Assembly (NCBI GenBank): GCA_001579985.1
Contig: LRSR01010804.1
Coordinates: 1 to 64,000, forward strand
Length of the DNA: 64,000 nucleotides
Direction of reading: 5' to 3'
Source: Hypsibius dujardini
Taxonomy: Eukaryota; Tardigrada; Eutardigrada; Parachela; Hypsibiidae
The translations under genes were made by a program, and so were the position numbers. A model generated the notes under the pieces. The model made no database searches, had not been told where the DNA came from, and was given only the letters and a program-made list of their open reading frames with translations. Shown here piece by piece: positions 1-10,444 of the stretch (positions are counted from its first letter, which is position 1; each line of letters begins with the position of its first letter).

Positions 1-50
1 GTCTGCCTGCCTGCCTGCCTGCCTGCCTGCCTACCTGCCTGTATATGGGT

Positions 51-82
<32 letters not shown>

Positions 83-110
83 TTGTTTGTTCTCGTATTT
101 GCCTGCCCGA
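1..110. repeat. (GCCT)n tetranucleotide microsatellite
   Basis: Runs of GCCT interrupted by a short GTATATGGGT spacer and then TGTT units. No coding signal. It lies just upstream of the PHD-finger relic. Confidence 0.9.
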
Positions 111-180
111 GCGCCTGTCCGTCTTTGTAGCTGATTCTGGCGTCTTTTCTCCCAATCAGTCTCTAATACTGTCTTCGCAT

Positions 181-966
181 TTGTTTGACTTGAGCGAAAA
201 TGACCGTGAAGATCACTTTTCAGGACAAGACCCGCGACCGGTGGTGAACGCCAAGCCCCTCCTCGAAAATTTCCACTCCTCCAAGCCGGACTTCCGGCCT
301 GAATTTGTCGCCCACGTCTACAAGCGTGAGAAGATGATCTGCGACTACCTCGAGCGCATGGAGGTGGCTAAACGCGAACGGGAGGAGTTTGGAAAAGCTC
401 GAAAGGAGCGACCTGATCCTTCTCGCGGGAAGCCAGCCGCGAAGCGGGCCCTGGCTCAGCTGAACGCGGCGAAAGAGTCGCTACGCAGTGTGATGACTCC
501 GTTCATGATTCACATGGAGAAAAAGTATCCAATGAAAAAGCCGGCTTCACCGCGGCGATGTCATATGAAGGCGGAGCTGGGGGCTGACGGTGTCGGGAAG
601 GAAGATCGAGCCGCGGTGTAAGGCATGCAAAAGCACTGCCATCCCGCAGCGAATGGTGCAGTGTGGGGATTGTCACAATCGCTTCCATTTGAAATGTCTG
701 GACCCCCGCTGACCACCATGCCGAACCTGCGCCAGAAAGGTTGGTCTGTCTGTCTGTCTGTCTGTCCATCTGCCTGTCTTTCTGTCTATCTGTCTGTCTG
801 TCTGCCTGTCTACCTGTCTGTCTTTCTGTCTGTCGCCGGTCGAGGGTGGAAGAGGAGAAGAAGGGCGAATGCGTTAAGTGCAAGGGCGGAGTGTTCCATC
901 CCCAAGGACGCCGTGAAGTGTGACAAGTGCCATAAGATGTTCCATTTCAAGACATGTCTGAACCCT
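181..966 (+). pseudogene. Decayed double PHD-finger gene (PHF10/DPF-like)
   Basis: An open stretch from 181 to 621 encodes a charged, lysine/arginine-rich N-terminal part with no domain I can name. In a different frame, 605-702 reads as the first half of a PHD finger: CKAC, then QCGDC, then HNRFHLKC, the Cys4-His-Cys ligand spacing. Another frame (about 700-745) continues with PPLTTMPNL, and a (CTGT)n tract follows. Past the tract, 870-898 gives ECVKCKGG and 900-960 gives AVKCDKC and KMFHFKTC, the start of a second finger, again with a frame change. PHF10/BAF45-type double PHD fingers read histone tails in PBAF chromatin remodellers; the adjoining order of two fingers fits that family. At least three frame changes in 350 bases argue for a relic. 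The exact family within double-PHD proteins is inference. Confidence 0.6.
742..836. repeat. (CTGT)n microsatellite between the two PHD halves
   Basis: Imperfect CTGT repeats starting right after a possible donor (AAAG|GTTGG), so the tract probably lies in an intron of the PHD relic. Its long translations on both strands (CLSVCLSV, DRQTDRQT) are repeat artefacts. Confidence 0.85.
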
Positions 967-1596
967 CTCAGTACGTTAGGGGGTAAATCAGTTCGGCTTT
1001 TGGATGATGCACAGATAGGGCTGCAGAAACTTCAACAGAGCCAGTAGACAGACAAAAGACTCAAGGATCAACCGTAAACAATAAGTGGAAAGTTGAAATC
1101 AATGAACGGTCAAGTCAACTCATCATTCAACCATAGACAACTGCGCAAGATTGCAAGAAACTATAAATCAACCAATCAACCATACACCACACTGTAAAAC
1201 TAATGCACCAATCAACGAATCAACCATACACTGCACTGTAAAACTGATGTACCACCAGCAGATAATTATGTTGCGTCTCCAGGGATTTTTTCATGTCCTC
1301 ACGCGTGATAATATTGTTTCAAGGAAATTTGATAATCTGCTGCAACCGATTGTTTGGACTGATTTTTTTGAATCTTTCGGATTGCTTTAGCTGGAGAAGA
1401 TTTGAGCGAGTTGACTGGCCCTTTTGTACTGTACTTAAGCGTGATACACTTTTGGCCAGAAAAACCAGGACGCTCGATTTGTCACGAGGCAATTTGTTAC
1501 CACAAGACTGCAGGCTATACAAGAAAGTGCTTTGATTTGAGTATGAAATGTGCAGTGTGCAGTGTGCGGTGTGCAGTGTGCGGTGCGGTGCGGTGA
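967..1596. other. Spacer with no recognisable gene
   Basis: Moderately AT-rich sequence containing a short internal duplication around 1180-1245 (ACCAATCAAC and CATACACTRCACTGTAAAACT-type units) and a GTGCAGTGTGCGG microsatellite at 1548-1594, which abuts the next DNAJ relic. No convincing ORF on either strand. Confidence 0.5.
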
Positions 1597-1762
1597 GCAA
1601 CAACCTCAAGGAGTCGTGTGTGCGTGAACGCGCCTACAAGGAGAACGTCATGTGTCGTGGCCGGATATACGAGAATCTCAACTCGTCCAAAAAGGCCGAG
1701 AACTGGAGACACCGTCGTGTGATACGCTCTCACGGGCTTATAACAAATTAGCTTCAGTGTGA
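1597..1762 (+). pseudogene. C-terminal fragment of a DNAJB12/14-like gene (DUF1977 region)
   Basis: Reads NNLKESCVRERAYKEN and then, after a frame change, ELETPSCDTLSRAYNKLASV and a stop. This matches the end of the DUF1977 domain of DNAJB12/DNAJB14, ER-membrane J-proteins, where the domain ends with a DTPSC-type motif. Fuller copies of the same segment occur at 10445-10856, 34247-34621 (- strand) and 48227-48466 (- strand). Only the last 50 or so codons remain here, joined to a GTGCAGT microsatellite. It is the upstream border of the K1 duplication unit. Confidence 0.75.
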
Positions 1763-2451
1763 TTTTTTGGTTTAAAACACTCTTGTCTGCATACACACAG
1801 TAGTTGCTCCGTTTTTGTCGCTATTTTAAGGCTGAATTCCGAATTATTTGTTCAATCGTACGTGTGACTGATCATTGTTTTCAGACATTTGCTTTCGAGG
1901 AACCGGTTGCGTGTTTCTGGATTACTCTCTTTCTCTTTCTCGGTTTTGTGGTTTCTGTGCTGACATTGTTACTTTGTGCTTTTATTTTGTGTTATAATTA
2001 TAACCAATTCGCATCTCTGTAACATTGTTAATATCCGACGTATCTTTTCGTATAGCGCCTGCACTCGATGATAAGAGTGCTCATCACACAAGCTCCGTCG
2101 GAATTGGATAAAGTACAATTGAATCGACGAAGATTGCACACGTTTGTTTGCAGTTGCATGTGATATGGCTATCTAAAGTCCCGATAACTTAGTCCACTCA
2201 GTTTACTATGACTTTGTAGCCAGTGCGCTCCGCTTGTAATAAATTTTGCAAATAACTTTCCGGTCTTCCATATTGCTTCCTACACTGCAAACATTTTAAC
2301 TGCGAGGACTAACGTCTTTGGGTCGAACTTCAATGGGAGTTGTGTACGCTAGCTTGAAATTTATCTACTTTTTTACCATCATTGCTTGCCTCCAATACTT
2401 CTTTATTCTCTACCTGGGGTGCCACATCGTAAATCCGATTCATTAACTGTC
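1763..2451 (+). promoter_or_regulatory. Conserved leader between the DNAJ end and kinase gene K1
   Basis: Closely similar sequence lies at 10857-11538 and 16786-17218 (same strand) and, inverted, at 33619-34246 and 47618-48226. It always sits between the DNAJ stop and a kinase start, so it should hold the 3' UTR of one and the promoter and 5' UTR of the other. The segment at 1915-2020 translates into a hydrophobic peptide, but the frame is not kept among copies, so I treat it as non-coding. Confidence 0.55.
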
Positions 2452-4368
2452 ATGGTTGAAATCGGGAAGGGGGATTACGATATTTTTTTCAAAGACAGCT
2501 ATGGTTTTGACAATATTTGTCGTCCTACCGCTGACGATCCGTATTTAGGATATGGGCGTTTCTCACGCGTTATCGAAGTGAACGCGTTTCACTTGGACCC
2601 TGATCCCGTTACCCGTGAAGGTCATGCCGGAACCTATGCATTAAAAACACTGTACGGCAAAGCCTCATCGGATGACGGCAGAACTGAAGAATTAGAAACT
2701 CTCTTACACCTCCAACATGAGCACGTTATTCGGTACTTTGCCGTTGGTACCAGGATTGATCGCAGCCAGTATTGCATACTTATGGAATTCTGCAGTGGGA
2801 TGACGCTTAACAAATTCATCAATGGCAACACTATGTATTGCTCAACTGATGTCATTGTCAACTATGCGATACAACTGGCTTCCGGTCTTCGTTATTTGCA
2901 TGAAAAGACACCAACGAAGTTTCTTCACGGAGGCATAATATCAGACAACATACTGATGAAAGACACGACGGGAAAAATACTAAAAATTGCTGATCTCGAT
3001 AGCTCATTCCAGCGCAGGCCTGCTCCGAGATCGTCAGAGAAGCTCATGAGAGGGAGGGGAAGATTGACCTATACGTCACCACCGATGTCTAAGGAAAATA
3101 AAAAGATAGAGAAGAAATATTATGAATTCATGTCACCAGAAATGATTGCGTGGCAGTATGGCTATGACGAGGCATACCTGGCATACCTGGATGGCGATGA
3201 TGATGACGATGACAAGAGAAATCGACGACCTCCATGGCCAGGCTCTTCAAGTGACATATGGAGCCTGGGGTATGTGGTCTTGGACATGTACCGAGTGCGA
3301 ATGGGACAATTTTACGTTTTTCCAATATCCGATTTCCAGCCAATATGGAAAGGACTTCCTGTATTATTTATCCCAGAAGATATGCCAGATGAGCTGAAGG
3401 TTCTGGCCGATCATTGTCTAAAAGTTAATCCAGACGACCGTCCCACCGCGGCGACTTTACTAAAGTATGCTGACCGAGTTTATTTCAAATGCGGGAACAG
3501 TGGGATTCAGTATTATGTACGGCCTTCAAGCGAAGATCTCGGCCATCGGGGAGAATTCGGGACTGTGCAGTCAGTGAATGCCTTTTGTGTTGGCGCAAAC
3601 TTTCAAGATGAAGGGCCACGACGCCTTGCGTTAAAGACATTCAGGTATAAATTGGACGAAGACGAAATCGCTAAAATCCAGACCCTTCCCAAACTAAAAC
3701 ACGGTAATATTGTGAAGTACCTCACAACCGGATATTTCGACCAAAATACAACCGACCAAGATCCTCGATACAGGCTCATCATGGAATGGTGCAGTGGTGG
3801 AACGTTAACGGAGGCGGCCGCTGAAACGGCACTGCCGGTCGAAAAGCAGAAAAACTACTTGAACCAGCTGATCTGCGGCATACATTTCCTCCACAATAAA
3901 AATAACCCGTCCATCGTGCACAAAGATTTGAAAGGCATGAACGTAATTTTCTCGGATGAAAATAAAATTATGCTGAAAATATGTGACGTAGACAGCTGTA
4001 GTGTCAGCCGAAAAGTCGAGCAGCAGTCAGTCATTTCTCGGGTGCGTTTCACCCCGGGATTCGTATCGCCAGAATTGTTGAAGTGGGCGACTATGTTTAA
4101 TGTCACGGGTGACTATCCTGTCGGCCGGGCCACGGATATCTGGAGTTTAGGGGCGGTAGTTCTCGAAATGTACTGTCGAGGAAAGCTGCCCGATATCCCC
4201 TCATTCCAGCGTGGTGATATACTAAGAATCACAGCCGTCGCCGACGCGAATGTGGACACTCCGCCTATTGGGGAAGAATTGTTGGCCTTTGCAGCGAAGT
4301 GTCTGGTGAACGAGCCGGGGGATCGACCAGGCATTGAACAATTGCGGGACGACTTTTCGAAGGGGTAA
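2452..4368 (+). CDS. K1: tandem kinase-domain protein, one pseudokinase plus one kinase
   Basis: This 638-residue protein has two protein-kinase folds. I chose ATG 2452 because MVEIGKGDYD aligns with the starts of K3 and K4 (MEEIGEG, MDKIGEG). Domain A (about 30-340) keeps the VAIK lysine (YALK, K65) but reads HGG at 159-161, with glycine for the catalytic aspartate, and DLD at 181-183 for DFG. It still has an FMSPE APE-type motif and SDIWSLG. An Asp-rich run (DGDDDDDD, bases about 3190-3213) lies in its lobe linker. Domain C (about 350-638) keeps LALK (K395), HKDLKGMN (H490-D492) and GRATDIWSLG, with DVD (512-514) for DFG. C resembles STE11/MAP3K-type kinases. A is probably a pseudokinase; C could be active. 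Only bases before 2452 lack an in-frame ATG, so an upstream exon is not excluded. Substrate unknown. Confidence 0.88.
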   Translation: MVEIGKGDYDIFFKDSYGFDNICRPTADDPYLGYGRFSRVIEVNAFHLDPDPVTREGHAGTYALKTLYGKASSDDGRTEELETLLHLQHEHVIRYFAVGTRIDRSQYCILMEFCSGMTLNKFINGNTMYCSTDVIVNYAIQLASGLRYLHEKTPTKFLHGGIISDNILMKDTTGKILKIADLDSSFQRRPAPRSSEKLMRGRGRLTYTSPPMSKENKKIEKKYYEFMSPEMIAWQYGYDEAYLAYLDGDDDDDDKRNRRPPWPGSSSDIWSLGYVVLDMYRVRMGQFYVFPISDFQPIWKGLPVLFIPEDMPDELKVLADHCLKVNPDDRPTAATLLKYADRVYFKCGNSGIQYYVRPSSEDLGHRGEFGTVQSVNAFCVGANFQDEGPRRLALKTFRYKLDEDEIAKIQTLPKLKHGNIVKYLTTGYFDQNTTDQDPRYRLIMEWCSGGTLTEAAAETALPVEKQKNYLNQLICGIHFLHNKNNPSIVHKDLKGMNVIFSDENKIMLKICDVDSCSVSRKVEQQSVISRVRFTPGFVSPELLKWATMFNVTGDYPVGRATDIWSLGAVVLEMYCRGKLPDIPSFQRGDILRITAVADANVDTPPIGEELLAFAAKCLVNEPGDRPGIEQLRDDFSKG

Positions 4369-4500
4369 GACGTCACGTCTTGGTGAAATACAGGTTGAGC
4401 TGATAATCGTTTGCTCCAACAAAATCAGTTTTTAACGTCTGACCTATTTTAATATTTGAATATACAGAACATCATTACTGCAATACTATTTTAATACTGT
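4369..4500 (+). other. Conserved 3' flank of K1
   Basis: Starts with GACGTCACGTC and runs through a GCTCCAACAAAATCAGT stretch. The same flank follows K2 (14440-14570), K5 (60289-60420) and, inverted, K3 and K4 (28500-28558, 42790-42859). It probably holds the 3' UTR. The palindromic GACGTCACGTC directly after the stop is kept in the + strand copies. Confidence 0.6.
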
Positions 4501-5945
4501 ACAAGCCAAGCTCGGGCTTTCCCTCGCTTGTTTGGTTGGAATGAATGGGAATGCCATAATTGCGTTTTAACCATTTTTTCCATGAATGATTGATTGATTG
4601 ATAATTAAGAATGAGTGATAACATTTATTAGGGTTTTCTATTTCGATCCTGTTCATCTCCAAAAAGGTTTGAGTTTAACCATGTTGTAAATAAAACATTA
4701 TTTTTTGACTATTACCGCACCACACATTTTATAGTAAAAATGTTAGACGTTGCACCATAAGCACCACCATAGATACCACCGTACGTACCACATGGGTACC
4801 ACCGTAGGTACGACCGTAGGTAACACCGTAGGAATTTTCCAACCATCCATAGTAAGTAACTAGCAAGCTTTAGCAGATACTTTTTGCTTTCTTACACTAA
4901 AGTCTATCCCCTCTCAGATTTTACTGCTAGTTTATCTGCAATATTTTAACTGCTACTGTGCTAATGCAGCCTTCAACGCAAGTATGTGAATTGGACGTCT
5001 CTGTGGATGTCAGTTTGTGGTACCCGTAGTGGTACCCAAGGTGGTTTTTACGGCGGTACCAACGGTAGTATTTACGGTAGTAATATACCTACTGTGGTAC
5101 CTTCGGTGGTACCTATGGTGATGCCTATGATAATGTTTACGGCAATTTTTACGGGCGGTAGTGCCTAGAGCCAAAACTATTTAGAGTTGCTTATGCTGAT
5201 ATTCGATACAATAGTATTGCGGAAGAAGACCAGACTGCTAGATTACATTGCTTTGGATCTGATGAAAACGTTCTAGAGATGAATTAAATCAGCAAAAAAA
5301 TTTCTCTCTATCCGAAGAACTTTTATATATTCAGCCAATCAACATAAAGGTGTCAGAACAAAAATAGCAACTAAGTCAGTTCTTTCTTTTTTTGCATGGA
5401 ACAATTTCGGTGTTTCGCAATACAATAGCAAATAAGTACGTTTAAAATCCGGAATAATCAAAGGAAAAGGATGCTGATTCAAAACATGCCGGGGGGACTG
5501 GGGATCTCTGATGAGGGGAAAAATCAACACAATTATGGAAATGAAAACAGGCTGGATTTGGGACAGTCTGGGCGGCTGGCCCTGGGCTGGACCTGACAGT
5601 ACTGTACCTATACAGTACTGCACCTACCTGAATATTCAATTACTGGACGAGCAGCCCTGTGATTTATTAATGTCTAAGCAGATAAAATTTTACAGAATCT
5701 ATTCATTTTGAGTGATAGGACGAGTGGTTTGGTCTGCGTCAATCAAGCAATCTATCCTTTGATCCATGTACTCTCTCATTATAAATCACTTTTTTTGTGG
5801 GAAAACAACAAAAATCAGGAAAAATAAATTCAACTAGGACCCTAATGTAATACAATTATTCATTCCTTAACGTCAAGTCTATAATAAAGTTTCAAAGGAA
5901 CTGCAAATTTTGGGTGATGGGACGGGACGGGAGGCCCGATGTCTT
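4501..5945. other. K1-specific insertion of about 1.45 kb
   Basis: The tails of K2 and K5 run straight from CAATACTATTTTAAT into a GGTACTAGTAGTACT-like segment. In K1 these two are separated by this block. It contains paired GGTACC-rich arms (about 4755-4830 and 5020-5165) in opposite orientation, a TTGATTGATTGAT run, and a GACCTGACAGTACTGTACC segment at 5585-5620 related to the 9.4 kb tandem repeat. I see no coding gene and no clear terminal repeats, so its origin is unresolved. Confidence 0.5.
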
Positions 5946-7440
5946 AAACATGTTAAAATATAGGTACTAGTAGTACTAGACTGTAGAATATACTACTACT
6001 ATAGTCCTACTTTCAATACTATAAATAATTCATATTATATTTTAATATATTAATAAATAATAGACGTGTGATGCTGGTGTCCCATTTCTGAACACCCTTT
6101 TTTTATCCAATATTCCTGCCATTCAGCAATTTAAGTTCAGTGGGGCTTTTCCTTCATTAACAGAACATTTTCTTAATATGTTCGCCTTTCAAGTTCAGTT
6201 TAGAATCAATTGGTATCAGCTAGATAAGAGTAGGAAAGCAAGGAGCGGAGCTGAATGTGCGTGTGTATCTGCAAGCATAGACTACAGTATAGTCTCGCAG
6301 TCCGAGCCCCGAAAAATATTTATTAATGCCAATCGGTTCTAACTTGAATTTGGGATGGGTTTCGGACCAGAAAATAAAAAATTAATAAAAATAATAACAA
6401 CAATAATAATAAAAATATTAATAAAAATAAGAATAATTAAATAAATAAATAATATTTAACTAATTTTAATGCGTAGGTTAAGTTGCACTATCTTGAAACT
6501 GCTAGAGTGCAAGTAACAGGACCAAAAAGGGTTAGCCAGAAATGCGACACCCTCCTGGTTACATGCACTTATAGTTCGGTGACATGTGACTTTCAGTATA
6601 TGGTTACGTTGATGGATAAGGACGGCGGCAAGAATATTTCGACAATTTGGAAATTAACCTGCGGAGTTATACAAAATTATTGTTTGTTTATGCCACCTTC
6701 AGTTTCTTTTATCGATCTAGCTTCCATTTAAAAACGTTATCTTATAACAGATATTTTTCAAATCCATATTCATGGGCGGGCAGTACGGACACAGATACGG
6801 ATATAGATACGGATACGGATAACAGATTTTCTTCAAGTCCATCTTCATGGGCGGGCAGTACGGACACAGATACGGATACTGATACGGATACGAATTCGGA
6901 TACGGATACGGATTATATTATTCCGTCATGGGTTTTTACTCCCTCGTTCTAACGCCTCTGAATTTGTCGGATATTTTCCCATAATATCTATTTTTGCTGT
7001 AGTTTGGTTTGCGATATTTTAGTTTATCATTTTTTTGTTTAGAGCCCTAAATAAACCTTGGCACTATTGAAGTTTCAGTTTCAGCGACTGTTAGATATCA
7101 ATCATTTCCTAAGCAGGTGAACTACTCCGGGGTCTAGATACGAACCGTGTTTTGTCGCAGTAATACAGATCGGAAGCTATCGGACACCCAAAAACTTTCC
7201 GCATCACGATATAACATGGATGGTTTTGAGCTTGTGTTTTTGCTGGTTTATGGTATCTAGCCCGCACGATTTTTGGTTAGCCGAAATGGACAAACCACGG
7301 CCCGGTCATGTGAGCACCTACTCAAACAAAATATCGAACTGCCGGCTGTGGCGCGCCAGTAGTCCTACTGTGGCTCCTACTGTGATTGTGGGTTTTTCCA
7401 CTTCGCGCCTACTGGTCTAACATTGCCTGGTTTGCGATTA
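5946..7440. other. AT-rich tail of the K1 unit
   Basis: Homologous to 14571-15770, to 60420-62000 and, inverted, to about 40120-42780. Landmarks shared in order are TGATGCTGGTGTCCCATTT, a paragraph of AATAA microsatellite, AACRCCTCTGAATTTGTC and GAGCCCTAAATAA. At 7100-7200 it matches the inverse of 40120-40270 (GGGTGTCCGAT region). No protein gene is supported. Confidence 0.55.
6765..6925. repeat. Tandem duplication with (GATACG)n
   Basis: A unit of about 70 bases (CATGGGCGGGCAGTACGGAC followed by GATACG repeats) occurs twice, at about 6772 and 6847. The reading TDTDTDTD is a repeat artefact. Confidence 0.8.
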
Positions 7441-7738
7441 AAATCTCGACTCGGCTTCTCCATTAATTTTCGTTTTCTCTTAACCGTTCTCGGTCCGTAA
7501 CTTCCTCCCACTCGAAATCCACCTTCTCTTTTGCAATATATTTAGAAATCCTAATTTCAAGTTGTATCCGTCGTGCGCTCGGGTGGCGGAGCACGCAGTT
7601 TTGTTTCTGTGCCGTCGTTTCTACAGTACTTTTTCCAATTGTGATAGAAATCAACAACTTAACGAACCTGCTATTGGCTTCAAGTATACTGATTTCTATT
7701 AGAATTGATGCATTTGTTTTTGTTTTTTTTATGAAGAA

Positions 7739-8999
7739 ATGGCTGATTCTTCTGCGGAAAATTTGATTGTTCATGGCGAGGCATACCAGAAAACCTGTGA
7801 GGAGTTCCGTTCTCGGACTTTCTACGGCATGCAGTCGGCCATCCCGCGAGGTACTTCAATTTGTCCGGAGACATCTAAAGTGTTTTCGTTCTCCTTTAAA
7901 AATTTTCATTTGTATAGATGCTCGCCCTAAATGGGTTATGCTGGAGACCGACGAGGATTTACGCGCTCTAATCTTCACGTACGTCAGCGCCGCTTAAAAG
8001 GACCTATTCTACGTCATTCCTCGAGGTACGGACATGGAATAGTTTGATGGATTGATTGATTGTTTCCATTGGCATGTCACTCTATGCAAGATACTTTAGC
8101 TTGATTGATGGATTGACATTTTCTTGGGAATAACATTTATTCTGGTAACGTACGCATTGATTGATTGATTGAGTTTGTGATTATTTTTAATATTCATTTC
8201 CTCACTCTTAACTATTTTATCGATCATGATTATACTAGTGTACGCTCCCGATCTCAAGGGTCGATTATGCCACACCCCCGCTGATTCACATCAGGTTTGA
8301 GCGGATCGTTCAATTCCGTTCACTTGTCCGTGATTGGCCGGTTGGTTTTTGCCTGACAGGCTATTTTACCTTGCTTGATTGAAATGATGATTTCGGTTTC
8401 AAAATTTTCAAGTCAATAACGTTTAAGTGAATCTGAATGAACAACCAAGGGAGCGACGGAATGTGTATTCGGGCCGGACCTAAAATCGACCCTTGAGATT
8501 GAGAGCGTACAGTATTATTATCTGCACATTTGATCTGATATGCTAACTTTTCAGTCACTTTCGTGTATCCGTACACCGTTTCGACGACAGACAAAGTGCC
8601 GCTGGAAAGCCATTCTTCATCTAAAAGGATCTCCTTCAATGCCTTACAACTACCATTGTCACGCGCAGCCACCTCGCCACCACACTGGCCAAGCACCTCC
8701 TCGGAGGGGAGAAAGGAATCCTGTACTACGGTGCGAATAAGCCGCTGGGTCAGGGAATTGTCGCCCTTCATCCTGACATGGTGGATGCCATTAACAGTAA
8801 GATTCTTTTTACTGTCAAAATTTTTTAAATACACCTGGCGTGTCCATAACGTTCTTCAATATAATGATGTTTCTGTTTTTCAGCTTACATCCACAGTGAC
8901 AAGGTGAAACTGAATGCCCCCCCCCTGATTTCCATCGGTCAAGCCATCAACGGAACCCTCCATAAGGCGTATAAGTCGGCTTCGGCGGTCTCGAAATAA
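7739..8999 (+). pseudogene. Unrecognised four-exon gene, now interrupted
   Basis: Four exons fit splice signals and phases: 7739-7850 (GAG|GTACTT), 7918-8025 (TATAG|ATG to GAG|GTACGG), 8555-8796 (TTCAG|TCAC to ACA|GTAAGA) and 8884-8999 (TTCAG|CTTAC to TAA). The predicted protein, about 190 residues, starts MADSSAENLIVHGEAY and ends SASAVSK. Its C-terminal half reads LLGGEKGILYYGANKPLGQ and then HPDMVDAINTYIHSDKVKLN across a phase-1 junction. Exon 2 has an in-frame TAA after FTYVSAA (near 7996), and exon 3 needs a one-base shift near 8622-8628 (SSSK to DLLQC). I do not recognise the family. Either a young pseudogene or sequence errors in a real gene would explain it. A (GATT)n run lies in intron 2 and an AATAAA overlaps the stop. 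Confidence 0.55.
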
Positions 9000-9403
9000 A
9001 AAAATTTTGGTATACCTGATTAACTGTACATTTGAAGTGAAATCTTCTCGCTTTGTTGTTTTCCATATTCCTGTTTTTGATTTATTTAATGGGATTACCA
9101 GTGTACAGAAGGGCTTCTGTTTGGCAATTTTAGGTAAATTGTTTACCTCTTATTAAGTCACTTGCCAGATATTTTCTGGACATTTTCTGGACATTTTCTG
9201 GTCATAGCAGAACTATTAAAATTCCATTCCTTAACTATTGCTAAACCATTCCGTAACTACTCCTAAACCATTCTTTAACCACTTCTAAACCATTCATAGG
9301 ATACGCCAAAAAACAACAGATTAGGCACAGCCGGAACATTTCCTTTGAATGGATTAGACATGGTTCAGACACATACCGGGCAATGGTTGGGACACTTCCC
9401 TAA
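9000..9403. other. Spacer without a recognised gene
   Basis: Contains three back-to-back copies of TTTTCTGGACA (9173-9205) and a degenerate CCATTCCTTAACTAYT repeat (9223-9295). Nothing coding is supported. Confidence 0.5.
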
Positions 9404-9625
9404 TCGTGCGGGCCCGGTACCCCTCGACCTGACAATACTGTTCCTATAAAGTAACTCCATAACTCCAACTCCATGAGGGCCCCCGGTACCCCTCGACCTG
9501 ACAGTACTGTTCTTATACAATAACTCCATAACTCCAACTCCATAAGGGCCCACGGTACCCCTCGACCTGACAGTACTGTACCTTTACAGTAACTCCATAA
9601 CTACAACTCCAGTAGGGCCCCCGGC
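9404..9625. repeat. Tandem repeat, about 74-80 bp unit, three copies
   Basis: Each unit reads GGGCCCNCGGTACCCCTCGA, then CCTGACAGTACTGTNCCTAT, then AACTCCATAACTCCAACTCC. Related single units occur near 5580-5620 and, inverted, near 54405-54500. No coding function is apparent. Confidence 0.85.
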
Positions 9626-9719
9626 ACCTTGCGTCTGATCTTGCAGCAGCTTACATACAATGTCTAAAAAGTGTGTCATAACTAGCCACTAGGTTTTTAT
9701 ATATGCCTTGTGTCATCGC

Positions 9720-10053
9720 TCGCCAAGTCTCATTTAGCTTTCTAGATTCTTCATGTTAAATTTTCAGTTATTAAGGCTTTTAATTTAGTTTATCAGTTGG
9801 CTAAAAAAACTAAACCCTAAATTCTAATTGTTATATATGTTAGTTCAGTATCAATTTAATTTATTTAGCTTAGTTTAGTTTTTCCATTCCTTAATTCACA
9901 AGCATTTTTAATGATATGCATTAGAACTTCTCACGCCGTGGCTCGGTAAGAGATTAGATTTTTTGGTTTAGGTGTCTGAGGCTGTCGACCAATCCCCAAT
10001 TCCATCGAATAGCCAGGGTGCTCGCGCCTCTACGTCAGGGACAGTTGTACAGA
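9720..10053 (+). pseudogene. Relic of the intron end and start of exon 2 of a K3/K4-type kinase gene
   Basis: The AT-rich stretch 9750-9971 resembles the K3/K4 intron, and TTTTGGTTTAG is the same acceptor. The following bases 9972-10053 encode VSEAVDQSPIPSNSQG, matching the exon-2 start of K3 and K4 (MSDAVDQAPIPLNSQA). After about 27 codons the similarity stops at ACAGA|GTAAGT, a canonical donor, and a CTGT-rich intron follows that leads into a DNAJ exon. The kinase domain itself is absent. This shows that the four-domain gene structure once existed next to K2 too. Confidence 0.65.
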
Positions 10054-10189
10054 GTAAGTCCAGCAACGAATGTGGTCTTTCTGTCTCTTGATAAATGTCA
10101 ATTTTTCCTCTCAAATGGCCCCATTCGAAATATAATACTGTCAATGGGGTTGTTAAATCCTGTTTCTCTTTCTGCAAGTTTATCTCCCT

Positions 10190-10390
10190 GCCTAGGTATG
10201 TGTCTCTGTGTCTGTCTGCTTGTCTGTTTGCTTGTCAGTTTCATCTGTCTATCTGTATGCCTATCTGTTATGTGACTTGTCTTTGTTTCTGTTTCTCTGT
10301 CTGTCTGTCTGTCTCCGTGTGTATTTCATTGTGGGTCCTGTCTCTTTGTCTGTTCATGTGCCTGTGTGTCTGTTTGTATGTCTGACTTAT
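10190..10390. repeat. Imperfect (CTGT)n tract in the DNAJ intron position
   Basis: CTGT-type repeats upstream of the DUF1977 exon. Repeats of the same sense-strand composition occupy the same place in the - strand DNAJ relics (34675-34770 and 48515-48608). Confidence 0.8.
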
Positions 10391-10444
10391 CTCATTGTTC
10401 CCTCGCGTTTCATAAGTCTTAATTTGTCTCGCTCTTCTTTCCAG

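Noticed and set aside
1-110. Telomere-like repeat at the window edge
   Set aside because: The unit is GCCT, not a TTAGG- or TTAGGG-type telomere repeat.
1804-2022. Short hydrophobic peptide (FVVSVLTLLLCAF) in the kinase leader, repeated at 10902 and 16825
   Set aside because: Looks like a membrane peptide, but frames and starts differ among the leader copies, and it sits between a 3' end and a promoter.
4113-4376. Antisense frame over the C kinase domain, repeated at 14184 and 60018
   Set aside because: It recurs only because the kinase exon recurs; it is a shadow of the sense coding sequence.
9404-9625. Possible CRISPR-like array
   Set aside because: Repeats are contiguous with no unique spacers, and the genome is eukaryotic.
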